Below, one piece after another: positions 8,508 through 18,552 of a stretch of DNA of 64,000 nt; positions within the stretch are counted from its first letter, which is position 1; every line of letters starts with the position of its first letter. Made by a program: the position numbers and the translations under genes. The DNA is from Lysobacter stagni. GTDB lineage: Bacteria; Pseudomonadota; Gammaproteobacteria; Xanthomonadales; Xanthomonadaceae. The stretch spans positions 409,001 to 473,000 of the forward strand of contig NZ_JASGBI010000001.1 in NCBI RefSeq assembly GCF_030053425.1, in the 5' to 3' direction. The notes below the pieces were generated by a model, which did not search any database, had not been told where the DNA came from, and was given only the letters and a program-made list of their open reading frames with translations.

Positions 8508-11123
8508 ATGCGTCTGACATCGGCGTTGTACACCGGACTGGTCGTGGCGGTGCTGGGCGCGGCAGCGTCGTCACCCGTTTCCGGCGGAACGCCGGTGCCC
8601 ATCGCGATGCAGGCAGCGAAGAACGCGCCCGCGGTCAACATCGACGCGCGCCCCTTCCCGCGCGAGTTCACCGTTCGCGGCACCACCTTCAGCGTGCATC
8701 AGCCGCAGTACGAGAGCTGGGAAGGCAACCAGCTGAAGGGCAGTTTCGTCATGTCGGTGAAGAGCGGCACCCGCAGCGGCCCCGACGGCAAGCCGCAGGA
8801 CATGACCGACTACGGCGTCGTGCATTTCCAGGCGCGCACGCAGGTGGACAAGGAAGCGCGTGCGGTGGTGCTGACCGACCTTTCGCTGCCCAGCGCCAGC
8901 TTTCCCACCGCGACCGACAAGCAGGCGCAGTACCTGGAACTAGCGCGCGAGCAACTGAAAACCAAGTCGACACTGACCGTGTCACTCGACCAGCTGGAAT
9001 CGGCGATGGCCATCGCCGCCGTGGATGCGAAGACGCCCGAGTCGCTGCCGGTTCGCAACGACCCGCCGGACATCATCTTCAGCACCAACCCGGCGGTGCT
9101 GATCCTGGTCGATGGGCAGGCGATGCTGAAGCCCAGCGGTGTCGCCGGCGTGCAGCGCGTCATCAACACGCGTTCGCTGCTGCTGCAGCAGGGCAACACC
9201 TTCTACACCTCCATCGACGGCCACTGGGCCAGCGCGCCCACGCTCAAGGGGCCGTGGTCGGCGATCGGCACGGTGGATCCTGCATTGGCGAAGGCCAAGG
9301 ACCAGGCCGTGGCGAGCAAGCTGGTCGATGCGCTCGACCAGCCGCCGGAGGCGCTGAAGCAGGACTACGCCGCCGGCCGTGTGCCGGAGATCCACGTCAG
9401 CACGGGGCCGGCCGAACTGATCTCGGTACAGGGTGAACCACAGTTCGTGGACATCCCCGGCACGAAGCTGAGCTACATCGACAACACCGGCGCCGACGTC
9501 TTCGTCGACGGCGCCGCGGACAACGCCTGGTACGCACTGGTTTCCGGTCGCTGGTTCACCGCGCCGGGCGCGAAGGGTCCGTGGACCTATGTCGCACCGT
9601 CGCGGCTGCCGGCCGACTTCTCGAAGATCCCGCCGGACAATTTCAAAAGCGGCGTGCTGGCTTCGATTCCCAACACGCCCGAGTCGCGCGAATCGCTGAT
9701 CGCCAACAGTATTCCCCAGACCGCTACCGTGAACCGCGGGGAGGCCAAGCTCACCGTGCAGTACGACGGCGCTCCGCAATGGCAGCCCATCGGCGGCACG
9801 CAACTGCAGTACGCGCACAACACGGCCGTGCCGGTCATCCGCGTCGCGGCCGACAGCTACTACGCGGTCGACAAGGGCATCTGGTTCACGTCGGCCTCGC
9901 CCACCGGCCCGTGGGCCGTGGCCACCAGCGTGCCCGCGGAAATCTACGCGATCCCCACCAGCTCGCCGCTGCACTACGTCACCTACGTGCGGGTGTACGG
10001 ACAGAGCGGAGACGACGTGTATGTCGGTTACACGCCTGGTTACTACGGCACCGTGGTGAGCGACAACGTGGTTGTCTACGGCACCGGCTATGTCTGCGAC
10101 CCGTGGGTCGGCGCGTACTGGTACGGCTGCCCCGCGACCTACGGTATGGGCGCGTATTTCGGCTGGAACCCGTGGGTGGGCTGGAGCTTCGGCTGGGGGT
10201 ATGGCTGGTACGGCGGCTGGTACGGCCCGTACAACCCGTGGTGGGGTCCGTGGTATGGCCCGGCGTATCCATGGGGCTGGTGGGGCGGTGGCGCTGCGGC
10301 GTGGAACGTCTACGGCCAGTGGGGCAATGCCGCGGTGCGCGGCACCGCGGGCGCCTGGGCGAATCCGTGGACCGGCAACGTCGGGCGCGGCGGGCGCGGC
10401 GGCTACTACAACCAGGCCACGGGCGGACGCGGCGTGGGGCGCGCGGCCGTCAACACCAACGTGTACACCGGCACCACGCGCGCCGGCGCGCAGGGCATCC
10501 GCTACAACCCGCAGACCGGGCGCGTCGTCGCCGGCGGTGGTGGCGTTGCGGTGAACCCGTATACCGGGCAGGCCGCAGCAGGCGGACAACGTACGACGGT
10601 GAACACCAACACCGGACGCGTCACCCAGAGCGCCGGCGGCGCGGTCGCCGGACCGGGCGGCGCCGCGGGTGCGGGCGCATTCAACAGCGATGGCAAGGCC
10701 GTCGATGCGCGTGGCGCGGGCGGCTTCCACTACAACGCGGACACCGGAACGATGCACCGCGGCGGCGTGGTGGAAGTGAACGACAACGTCTATGCCGGGC
10801 GCGACGGCAACGTCTACAAGCACGACGAAAACGGCTGGAGCCAGGTCGATCGTCCGGATCGCACGCAGAACCTCAGTGGCGCCACGCGCGAGAACCTGCC
10901 GCCCGGACTGGAAAACGACCGTTTCGCGCGCGAGCGCGGCAACGAGCGCATCGAGGGCGGCTTCGACCGTTCGATGAACACCAACCGCGCGCAGCGACCT
11001 ACGGGCGGATACAACCGGCCTGCCGGCGGATACAGCCGGCCCGCCGGTGGATACAGCCGGCCCGCGGGCGGCTTCCGCCCCAGCATGGGTGGCGGCTTCC
11101 GCGGCGGCGGTCGTCGCCGCTGA
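8508..11123 (+). CDS. Large secreted repeat protein with Gly/Trp/Tyr-rich domain
   Basis: The ATG at 8508 follows a GCAGGA ribosome site and begins a signal peptide (MRLTSALYTGLVVAVLGAAA). The 871-residue product has three layers. Residues about 1-530 contain repeated beta-type units ending in W-x-(S/T)-A-P-x-x-K-G-P-W (GHWASAPTLKGPW, GRWFTAPGAKGPW, GIWFTSASPTGPW). Residues about 535-605 are extremely rich in Gly, Trp and Tyr. The C-terminus has Gly-rich and PAGGYSR repeats (about 834-857). Related proteins are often labelled carbohydrate-binding family V/XII. Function is unknown; an extracellular matrix, surface or cell-wall binding role is inference. Confidence 0.78.
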   Translation: MRLTSALYTGLVVAVLGAAASSPVSGGTPVPIAMQAAKNAPAVNIDARPFPREFTVRGTTFSVHQPQYESWEGNQLKGSFVMSVKSGTRSGPDGKPQDMTDYGVVHFQARTQVDKEARAVVLTDLSLPSASFPTATDKQAQYLELAREQLKTKSTLTVSLDQLESAMAIAAVDAKTPESLPVRNDPPDIIFSTNPAVLILVDGQAMLKPSGVAGVQRVINTRSLLLQQGNTFYTSIDGHWASAPTLKGPWSAIGTVDPALAKAKDQAVASKLVDALDQPPEALKQDYAAGRVPEIHVSTGPAELISVQGEPQFVDIPGTKLSYIDNTGADVFVDGAADNAWYALVSGRWFTAPGAKGPWTYVAPSRLPADFSKIPPDNFKSGVLASIPNTPESRESLIANSIPQTATVNRGEAKLTVQYDGAPQWQPIGGTQLQYAHNTAVPVIRVAADSYYAVDKGIWFTSASPTGPWAVATSVPAEIYAIPTSSPLHYVTYVRVYGQSGDDVYVGYTPGYYGTVVSDNVVVYGTGYVCDPWVGAYWYGCPATYGMGAYFGWNPWVGWSFGWGYGWYGGWYGPYNPWWGPWYGPAYPWGWWGGGAAAWNVYGQWGNAAVRGTAGAWANPWTGNVGRGGRGGYYNQATGGRGVGRAAVNTNVYTGTTRAGAQGIRYNPQTGRVVAGGGGVAVNPYTGQAAAGGQRTTVNTNTGRVTQSAGGAVAGPGGAAGAGAFNSDGKAVDARGAGGFHYNADTGTMHRGGVVEVNDNVYAGRDGNVYKHDENGWSQVDRPDRTQNLSGATRENLPPGLENDRFARERGNERIEGGFDRSMNTNRAQRPTGGYNRPAGGYSRPAGGYSRPAGGFRPSMGGGFRGGGRRR

Positions 11124-11168
11124 TCGCGACACGCCGGAAACGACACGGATGACGCTGGAGAACAGCCG

Positions 11169-12119
11169 ATGATGAAACGCACGCTGCTCGCACCCGCACT
11201 GGCCCTCGCGGTGTTGCCTCTTACTCCCGCACTGGCCACGGAAGGCGCGCTCGGGCGCACCATTACCGGAACCAACATCACCTCGTACGCAGGAGTCGTA
11301 CCGCCGGAGCCGGGATTCAACGCACTGATCGGCTATGCGCACTACTCCGGCGATATCGGTACCGAGCGCCAGGTTCCGATCGGCAACCAGCTCACTCTGG
11401 GCCTGGATGCAACGTTCCAGATGTTCACCTTCGTCGGCGAGTACGTGTGGGATACCGGCGAAGGCCGCTGGAACTTCGCGTCGATGGCGACGCTGCCCAT
11501 CGCCGAGGTGGACGTGGATGCGAACGTGTCGATCGGCCAGGTCACTGGCACGCGCAGCGACAAGGCCGACTGGGACGTGTTCGATCCGTTCTTCGCGCCG
11601 ATCATCGCCGGCTACCACTTCGACCAGACGCACCACATGACGCTGGCGCTGTACATCTACAGCGACTGGGGCAGTTACGACCCGGATCGGCTGGCCAACC
11701 TCAGCCTCAACACCTGGACCTACTCGCCGACCATCGGCTACACCCAGCTGATGCAGAAAGGCACGCTGGAATTCAGCGCACTCGCGGCCGTCGACTTCTA
11801 TACGAAGAACGATGCCACCGACTACCAGAACGGCGCGGTGTTCCGCCTCGACACGCTGCTGGTCAAGCGCTTCCCCAACGGCTGGGGCGTCGGCGGTGCG
11901 GGCGGCTGGATCCAGCAGCTGGAAAAGGACGAAGGCCCCACCGCGGACCTGCTCAACGGCTTCAAGGGACATGCGCTCGCACTGGGCCCCATCGTCAGCT
12001 ACAGCAGGAAACGGGACGGCGGCAGCGTGGAGTTCGAAGCGCGCTGGCTCAAGGAGTTCGACGTGAAGCGTCGCCTCGAGGGCGACCCGGTGATGGTCAC
12101 CGCCACGATCGCGTTCTGA
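11169..12119 (+). CDS. Outer-membrane transporter-like protein (phenol MetA family type)
   Basis: The product has 316 residues with a signal peptide (MMKRTLLAPALALAVLPLTP). The body alternates amphipathic strands typical of a beta-barrel and ends in an aromatic-terminated strand (VMVTATIAF), the usual outer-membrane insertion signature. The pattern (LTLGLDATFQMFTFVGEYVW, MTLALYIYSDWGSYDPDRL, PTIGYTQLMQKG) matches the family named for putative MetA-pathway phenol-degradation proteins, which are channel-like outer-membrane proteins. It lies 45 bases after the repeat protein and is followed by a second barrel gene. The substrate cannot be read from sequence. Confidence 0.75.
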   Translation: MMKRTLLAPALALAVLPLTPALATEGALGRTITGTNITSYAGVVPPEPGFNALIGYAHYSGDIGTERQVPIGNQLTLGLDATFQMFTFVGEYVWDTGEGRWNFASMATLPIAEVDVDANVSIGQVTGTRSDKADWDVFDPFFAPIIAGYHFDQTHHMTLALYIYSDWGSYDPDRLANLSLNTWTYSPTIGYTQLMQKGTLEFSALAAVDFYTKNDATDYQNGAVFRLDTLLVKRFPNGWGVGGAGGWIQQLEKDEGPTADLLNGFKGHALALGPIVSYSRKRDGGSVEFEARWLKEFDVKRRLEGDPVMVTATIAF

Positions 12120-12141
12120 TCCAACGTTGCCGAGGAATGGC

Positions 12142-12960
12142 ATGAACCGACCCGCGAAGCACGTACAGCCCTTCCTGGTACCGACCGCGCTGATATGCCT
12201 TGCGACCGCACTCCCGGCATCCGCACAGGACAGCGCCGACGAGCTGGCCAAGAAGCTCTCCAATCCGGTCGCGTCGCTGATCAGCATTCCCCTGCAGTAC
12301 AACGCCGACTTCGGTTACGGCAGCGAGGACGGCACGCGCCACACGCTGAACATCCAGCCGGTGATCCCCGCCTCGATCTCGGAAGACTGGAACCTGATCT
12401 CGCGCATCATCGTTCCCGTCATCTACCAGGACGACATCTCGGGCGATTCGAACAGCCAGTTCGGACTGGGCGACATCAATCCCACGTTCTTCTTCTCGCC
12501 GAAGCAGCCGACCGCGGGCGGGATCACGTGGGGTATCGGGCCGGTCTTCCTGCTGCCGACCGCCAGCGACGACCTGCTCGGCCCCGACCAGTGGGGCGCA
12601 GGGCCGAGCGTGCTGGTGCTGAAGGAATCGAAGGCGTGGACGGTGGGTGTGCTGGCCAATCACATCTGGTCCGTCGGCGGCTCGGGCAACGATCCGGACA
12701 TCAGCAATACCTTTCTGCAACCCTTCCTGGCGCGCCATCTGGCCGGCGGTCGGACGCTGACCTTCAATGCCGAGTCGACCTACGACTGGGAGAACCAGCA
12801 GTGGACGGTACCGATCAACGTGACGTATTCGAAGGTCGCGCGCGTGGGCAGCCAGATGATGAGTTTCGCCGGCGGCGTGCGTGGCTATGCCGAAGCGCCC
12901 GCGGGTGGACCCGACTGGGGCGTCCGCTTCGTCGTCACGTTCCTGGTACCGCAGAAGTGA
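12142..12960 (+). CDS. Second outer-membrane barrel protein of the cluster
   Basis: The ATG at 12142 follows a GAGGA site and starts a signal-bearing protein of 272 residues (ALICLATALPASAQD). It shows alternating beta strands and glycine-rich turns (SISEDWNLISRIIVPVIYQD, FGLGDINPTFFFSPKQP) and ends in a strand with a near-terminal aromatic (WGVRFVVTFLVPQK). It resembles transporter-like barrel proteins annotated next to MetA-type proteins. It is followed after seven bases by the BamA-type barrel gene. No substrate or partner is evident apart from the shared operon. Confidence 0.75.
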   Translation: MNRPAKHVQPFLVPTALICLATALPASAQDSADELAKKLSNPVASLISIPLQYNADFGYGSEDGTRHTLNIQPVIPASISEDWNLISRIIVPVIYQDDISGDSNSQFGLGDINPTFFFSPKQPTAGGITWGIGPVFLLPTASDDLLGPDQWGAGPSVLVLKESKAWTVGVLANHIWSVGGSGNDPDISNTFLQPFLARHLAGGRTLTFNAESTYDWENQQWTVPINVTYSKVARVGSQMMSFAGGVRGYAEAPAGGPDWGVRFVVTFLVPQK

Positions 12961-12967
12961 CCGGTCG

Positions 12968-14179
12968 ATGCGGCGCCACGGGCTGACTGTCGCCAGCGTG
13001 CTGGGCATGGCATGCCTGTCAGGCGTGTTCGCGTGCGATGTCGTTGCGCAGGAGACGGACGGAACCACGGCGGCAGCGGACCCGGACGCCACTGCAACCC
13101 ATGGCGGCCTGCTTCACGACCAGCAGGACGGCGAGTTCGACATGTCGCGCTGGCTGCTCGAACACAAGGGCTTCCTGCCGGTGCCGATCGTCATCAGCGA
13201 TCCGGCCGTCGGCTACGGCGGCGGACTCGCGGCGGTGTTCTTCCAACGCCCCAAGGGCGCGGCGACCACGCGCAAGACCACCGACGGTCGCGAGCAGCAG
13301 ATCGCACCCAACATCTTCGGCGCGATGGCGCTGAAGACCGAGAACGGCAGTTACGCCTATGGCGGCGGCGCGATGCTTCACTTCCGCGACGACCTCTGGC
13401 GTTACACCGGCGGTGTCGCCAAGTCCTCGTTCAACCTCGATTTCTATACCTCCGGCGAGATCCTCGAACCGGTGGCGATCGGCTACAACGCCGACGGCGT
13501 GGTGTCGCTCCAGAAGATCGCGCGGCGGCTCGGCGAGCAGGACCTGTTCCTGGGCCTGCAATGGACCTACATGGATCTGGAACTCGGGTTCGACGTCGAT
13601 TCCGATCGCGATCGGTTCAACGACAGGGAGCTGGCGGAGCGCACCTCGGGACTGGGCCTGTCGCTGCAGTACGACCAGCGCGACAATTCATTCACGCCCA
13701 ACAGCGGTTGGCTCGGCAAGATCGAAGGCAACTTCTACGACGGTGCGATCGGCAGCGACTCCGATTTCCAGAGCTATCGCAGCAGCGTCTACGCCTACCT
13801 TCCATTTGGCGACGACCGCTTCGTGCTCGGCGGCCGCGCCGACGTGCGCTGGGCCAATGGCGACATCCCGTTCTACCGGCTTCCCTTCATCGACCTGCGC
13901 GGCATCGGTTCGGCGCGCTACGCCGATACGCGCGCGGCAGTGCTGGAAACCGAATTGCGCTGGAACATGACGCAGCGCTGGGCGCTGGTCGGTTTTCTCG
14001 GAGCGGGCCGCACCTGGGGCGAGCATGCCGATTTCGGCGATGCTCAAAGCCAGGTCGCGAAAGGAACGGGCGTGCGCTATCTCATCGCACGCATGTTGCG
14101 CCTGTACGTCGGCGCGGATTACGCCTGGGGCCCCGAGGACGAGACGGTGTACATCCAGGTCGGCAGCGCCTGGCGCTGA
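12968..14179 (+). CDS. BamA/TamA-family beta-barrel protein without POTRA domains
   Basis: The product has 403 residues and a hydrophobic N-terminal leader with an internal Cys (LGMACLSGVFAC), which could be read as a lipobox or a plain signal peptide. The body matches the Omp85 surface-antigen barrel: PVPIVISDPAVGYGGGLAAV at the start, RDNSFTPNSGW midway, and VLETELRWNMTQRWALVGFL near the end, closing on VGSAWR. There is no visible POTRA region, unlike BamA or TamA. It is the last gene of the 7-14 kb cluster and may be the outlet for its secreted products, an inference from position only. Confidence 0.78.
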   Translation: MRRHGLTVASVLGMACLSGVFACDVVAQETDGTTAAADPDATATHGGLLHDQQDGEFDMSRWLLEHKGFLPVPIVISDPAVGYGGGLAAVFFQRPKGAATTRKTTDGREQQIAPNIFGAMALKTENGSYAYGGGAMLHFRDDLWRYTGGVAKSSFNLDFYTSGEILEPVAIGYNADGVVSLQKIARRLGEQDLFLGLQWTYMDLELGFDVDSDRDRFNDRELAERTSGLGLSLQYDQRDNSFTPNSGWLGKIEGNFYDGAIGSDSDFQSYRSSVYAYLPFGDDRFVLGGRADVRWANGDIPFYRLPFIDLRGIGSARYADTRAAVLETELRWNMTQRWALVGFLGAGRTWGEHADFGDAQSQVAKGTGVRYLIARMLRLYVGADYAWGPEDETVYIQVGSAWR

Positions 14180-14182
14180 GGT

Positions 14183-14959
<777 letters not shown>

Positions 14960-15041
14960 CGCAGGATCCTGCGCCCGATCAGGGCGCGATCGCAGGCGCG
15001 ATGCGATCGGCGAGCTTTCCGCCGCGACGATGCTCCAGTGC

Positions 15042-15071
15042 CGACGCCCGGGAAGGGAAACCCGGGCGTCG
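15042..15071. terminator. Perfect hairpin between convergent genes
   Basis: An 11-bp perfect stem (arm CGACGCCCGGG) encloses an eight-base loop. It lies between two convergent genes ending at 14959 and 15086. No T-tract follows on either strand, so it is a possible rather than a classical terminator. Confidence 0.45.
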
Positions 15072-15085
15072 CATCGCACCACTCC

Positions 15086-15448
15086 TTACTTGTGCGCCTT
15101 GGCGACCGTCAGCGCACTGGCATCCACACTCTTCACACCCTTGATCTTCTTCGCGACCGCGACGGCCTTGTCGGCCTTCGCCTTGCTGTCGACCGCACCC
15201 GACAACTTCACGGTGCCGTTGACGGTCTCCACGCCGATCTCGGTGCCCGGCACGTCGGAGGTCGCCATCAGGTCGGCCTTGACCTTCGTGGTGATCCAGG
15301 TGTCGTTGACCGGCTGTGCCGAATCTTCTTCCTCGGCTTCCGTAGTCTGTGCACGATCCTGCGCGACCACGGACATCGGCAGCGACACGGCCACGACCAG
15401 CGCGCCCAACAGCGCGACACCCAGCTTGGCATTCGAACGAACCTTCAT
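15086..15448 (-). CDS. BON-domain periplasmic protein (OsmY-like)
   Basis: The ATG at 15448 has a GGGAG ribosome site and starts a signal peptide (LGVALLGALVVAVSLPMSVV). After a short acidic linker, the 120-residue protein holds one BON domain: WITTKVKADLMATSDVPGTE, then IGVETVNGTVKLSGAV and AVAVAKKIKGVKSV. BON domains in OsmY-like proteins bind phospholipid or envelope partners and are often induced by osmotic stress. Only one BON copy is present, half the size of OsmY. It is a single-gene unit. Confidence 0.85.
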   Translation of the reverse strand: MKVRSNAKLGVALLGALVVAVSLPMSVVAQDRAQTTEAEEEDSAQPVNDTWITTKVKADLMATSDVPGTEIGVETVNGTVKLSGAVDSKAKADKAVAVAKKIKGVKSVDASALTVAKAHK

Positions 15449-15708
15449 TGACGCACTCCCGTTGCGGATGACGCAGGGAGCTTTGGCGAGATGCAGGTAT
15501 CGCCGCGTGAAATCGGCGCTAGCGCGTCGTTCGACAGGCAGGCGCCGTTCACTGTCGCGAATCGGATGTGGTTCCGGTACGCGCTCGGCTCGGCAGGTGG
15601 CTCGCCGCGTGCGCGGGGCCAACCCCGGGGCCGGGCCTCCTGCGTGGCAGGTGTGCCCAGCGGCCGCTCCGGGGCCCTGCACCGCGCCGGCGCGGTAAAC
15701 TGCACGGC

Positions 15709-16062
15709 ATGAAGATCTTCAAGGCATTCACCCTGGAAGCGGCCCACCGGCTGCCCAACGTCCCACCGGGCCACAAGTGCGCGCGCCTGCACGGCCACAG
15801 CTTCCGCATCGAGATCCACGTCGAGGGCGACCTGGATCCGCAGCTGGGCTGGGTGATGGATTTCGCCGACCTCAAGGCCGCCTTCCAGCCGCTGTACGAC
15901 CGGCTCGACCATCACTACCTCAACGACATCGAAGGCCTGGAGAACCCCACCAGCGAGCGCCTCGCGGTGTGGATCTGGGACCGGCTCAAGCCTGCGCTGC
16001 CGCTGCTGTCGGAAGTGGTCGTGCACGAGACCTGCACGTCCGGCTGCCACTACCGCGCGTAA
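15709..16062 (+). CDS. queD: 6-carboxytetrahydropterin synthase (queuosine pathway)
   Basis: The 117-residue product converts dihydroneopterin triphosphate to 6-carboxy-tetrahydropterin, an early step of queuosine tRNA modification. Zinc ligands are visible in AAHRL (His13) and LHGHSF, the catalytic Cys precedes them in CARLHGH, and the C-terminal HETCTSG motif with the pterin-binding Glu is intact. Length is normal for the family. It lies alone, convergent with the patatin gene; other que genes are not in the window. Confidence 0.93.
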   Translation: MKIFKAFTLEAAHRLPNVPPGHKCARLHGHSFRIEIHVEGDLDPQLGWVMDFADLKAAFQPLYDRLDHHYLNDIEGLENPTSERLAVWIWDRLKPALPLLSEVVVHETCTSGCHYRA

Positions 16063-16086
16063 GCGGATTCGGATCGGTCACACCGA

Positions 16087-18363
16087 TCACTTCACCTCGG
16101 GCCGCAACAGCGATCCGAACGTGAGGTACCACGAACTCTCGCCGTCGTCGTTTCCGCCATAGGCCAGGAACATCGGGCCCAGCGGCGTGCTGAATCCGAT
16201 GAACAGGCTGCCGGCGAGGATCAGGTCGTCGGCGTCGACGTCGTCCTTGCTCTGCCACACGTTGCCGGTCTCCAGGCTGGCACCGACGTACATCGGCAGC
16301 GAGAACAGACGGCTGGTGTTGCCGGTGCGGCGATACATCACCGCACGCGCCAACGCGGTCTGGTTGCCGAACAGCGCGCGTTCGTCGAAGCCGGAAAGAT
16401 TGAGGAATCCGCCGAGGAACCCCTGTGTCTGGAAGAAGTTGTCGTCGTCCAGCGCGCTGGTCAGGCGCGCGCCCAGCAGCAGGTGGTAGCGGCCCCACGC
16501 CTGCGCCCAGTCGCCCGTGACGCGCATGACGTCGCCTTCCACGTTCGCGCCCAGAGCGTCGTAATAGGTCTCGAAATCGGCGCTGAGGCGCACGCCCCGG
16601 GTCGGGAAGTTGATGCTGTCCAGCGTGTCCCAGGTCGCGTTGTAGATGACGCCGGCGTACTCCTCCTTGTCGCCGCTGAAGTCGTTGGGATTGCCGATCA
16701 GCAGGTCGCCCCGATCACGGCCACGCACCAGTTCGGCGCTGATGCGCCATTCCGGTTGCGGTGTGAAGCCCGCCTGCAGCGCCACGCCGCGTCGGTTGAC
16801 GCGGAATTCCGCGAGCTGGTTTCCGTCGCTCCACAACGGCAGCGATTCGTTGCGCAGTTCCAGCGATGGCTGCAGATAGAACGCGCCACTCGCGCCGAAG
16901 GGCTGGTAGAACTCCGAACGCAGTCCGGTGATGCGCCCCAGCCGCAGCACGTTGCGCCATTCCGCGCCGAGGTCGTTGACGTCGTTGAAGGTCAGCTCGG
17001 CCGACACCATGTAGCTGTTGCGGCCGTTGAAGTTGTCGTCCAGCTGGAAACCCAGCTTGCCGAACGCCGACCACGGTTTCTCGGCCGGGAGGATCTCCAG
17101 CCCGTGCTCCCCATCGCGTTCGACCAGCCGGTAATCGATCTGCTGGAAGCGCCCATCGCCGTAGGCGGTGCCGATGGTCTTCTCGACCCGTTCGGGTTCG
17201 AACGGCTGACCGAGGTTGCTGGCGACGGCGCGCTCAACCTGTCGCGTCGCCGATGGCGAACGGCCGTGCAGGACCTCGAGGAACGACACCAGCTTCGGAT
17301 CGAAGTCGCGCCGCTGCTGGCGCGCACGGTAGGCAGCGTAGGTGGCCTCGTCGACCGACAGCGCGCGCAGCTTCGGCAATGCGGCTTCGGCGGCGCGCTC
17401 GCCGATGGCGATGGCCTCGGCACCGCGGTTGAACTCCGCCGCCGTGATGTCGCCCAGTTCCGGCGTGATCAGCACGTCGCCCTCGCCGAGCGTGGCCAGC
17501 TGTGCGCGCGTCTTCTCGGTCATCAGCGCCGAGATCATCTGGTCCATGATCACGACCGGATTGGTCAGCGCCTCTTCCTTGTGTAGCGGCGATCCCACGT
17601 CGACCACGATCATCCGGTGCGCGCCCATGCCGCGCACGACATCGACCGGCACGTTGTCGGCCATGCCGCCGTCGACCAGCAGGCGGTCGCCCACGCGCAC
17701 CGGCGCGAACGCACCCGGCACCGACATGCTCGAGCGGATCGCCAGCGCGAGATCGCCTTCGTCCCACACCACCTTGTCGCCGGTGATGATGTCGGCCGCC
17801 ACCGCGCGGAACGGGATCGGCAAGCGGTCGAAGTCGTGCACGTCCCAGGTCGAAATGGTGAGACGGCGCAACAGCATCAGCAGCTTCTGGCCCTGCACGA
17901 TGCCCACCGGCAACACGACGCGGCCGTTGGCGTAGCCGATCTCGAGGTCGAGCAGGTAGCGGAAGTCGGCGTCCTTGCGCCGCATCGGCTGGCCCGGACG
18001 CGGCGGGTCGTCGACGAACATGTCGGCCCAGTCGATGGTGCGGATCAGGTCTTCCATCTCCGCGGGCGTGTAGCCGGCCGAGTACAGGCCACCGACGATC
18101 GCGCCCATGCTGGTGCCGGCGACGCGGCAAACGGGGATGCGCTCGCGCTCGAGCACCTTGAGCACGCCGATGTGGGCCGAGCCGCGCGCGCCGCCACCGC
18201 CCAGCACCAGGCCGACGCAGGGTTCGCCGTCCGGCGGCGCCGGGGCGACCGGCGCCGGTGCCTGCGCCCGGGCCACCGACAGGAACGGAAGGACGGCGGC
18301 CAGCGCGAGCGAGGCCAGTACGCGTCGCGGGCTACTGCGGCGGCCAACGGGGGAAGCGATCAT
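16087..18363 (-). CDS. Patatin-like phospholipase with fused POTRA/beta-barrel (PlpD type)
   Basis: The ATG at 18363 follows AAGGA and opens a signal peptide (VLASLALAAVLPFLSVARA). The 758-residue product has a patatin lipase domain first: oxyanion loop GGGGARGSAHIGVL, nucleophile elbow GTSMG (catalytic Ser), and the Asp of the dyad in VDGGMADNVP. A POTRA-like segment follows (about 380-450, GQPFEPERVEKTIGTAYGDG), then a C-terminal Omp85-type barrel ending in SSWYLTFGSLLRPEVK. This is the layout of Pseudomonas PlpD, a type Vd autotransporter that presents a lipase at or outside the outer membrane. The gene is monocistronic. Confidence 0.88.
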   Translation of the reverse strand: MIASPVGRRSSPRRVLASLALAAVLPFLSVARAQAPAPVAPAPPDGEPCVGLVLGGGGARGSAHIGVLKVLERERIPVCRVAGTSMGAIVGGLYSAGYTPAEMEDLIRTIDWADMFVDDPPRPGQPMRRKDADFRYLLDLEIGYANGRVVLPVGIVQGQKLLMLLRRLTISTWDVHDFDRLPIPFRAVAADIITGDKVVWDEGDLALAIRSSMSVPGAFAPVRVGDRLLVDGGMADNVPVDVVRGMGAHRMIVVDVGSPLHKEEALTNPVVIMDQMISALMTEKTRAQLATLGEGDVLITPELGDITAAEFNRGAEAIAIGERAAEAALPKLRALSVDEATYAAYRARQQRRDFDPKLVSFLEVLHGRSPSATRQVERAVASNLGQPFEPERVEKTIGTAYGDGRFQQIDYRLVERDGEHGLEILPAEKPWSAFGKLGFQLDDNFNGRNSYMVSAELTFNDVNDLGAEWRNVLRLGRITGLRSEFYQPFGASGAFYLQPSLELRNESLPLWSDGNQLAEFRVNRRGVALQAGFTPQPEWRISAELVRGRDRGDLLIGNPNDFSGDKEEYAGVIYNATWDTLDSINFPTRGVRLSADFETYYDALGANVEGDVMRVTGDWAQAWGRYHLLLGARLTSALDDDNFFQTQGFLGGFLNLSGFDERALFGNQTALARAVMYRRTGNTSRLFSLPMYVGASLETGNVWQSKDDVDADDLILAGSLFIGFSTPLGPMFLAYGGNDDGESSWYLTFGSLLRPEVK

Positions 18364-18473
18364 CGTCTGGTCATCCTTCTGCGCGATCGTTGTCCGTGGA
18401 GGCAGCCAGGGACGGCTTGATTCTGCCATCCGTCGTACGTTCCCCGACCGTGGACTGAATAGGCCTTTGGGGC

Positions 18474-18505
18474 ATGTTGCATTGCAACATTGACCGGGTT
18501 ATGCT
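18474..18505 (+). promoter_or_regulatory. Phasin promoter overlapped by a perfect 17-bp palindrome
   Basis: A perfect dyad ATGTTGCA-T-TGCAACAT (18474-18490) overlaps a candidate -35 box TTGCAT (18477-18482). A -10 box TATGCT follows after exactly 17 bp (18500-18505). The TGC/GCA arms resemble operators of PhaR-type regulators that silence phasin genes, which is inference. The phasin start codon is 48 bp further on. Confidence 0.6.
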
Positions 18506-18552
18506 GCACCGCACAATCCGACCCCTCCCCCGGATTGATCCAGGAGACCACC

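Noticed and set aside
8982..12302. A 1106-residue frame on the minus strand
   Set aside because: It runs opposite three signal-bearing genes and shows the same low-complexity antisense composition.
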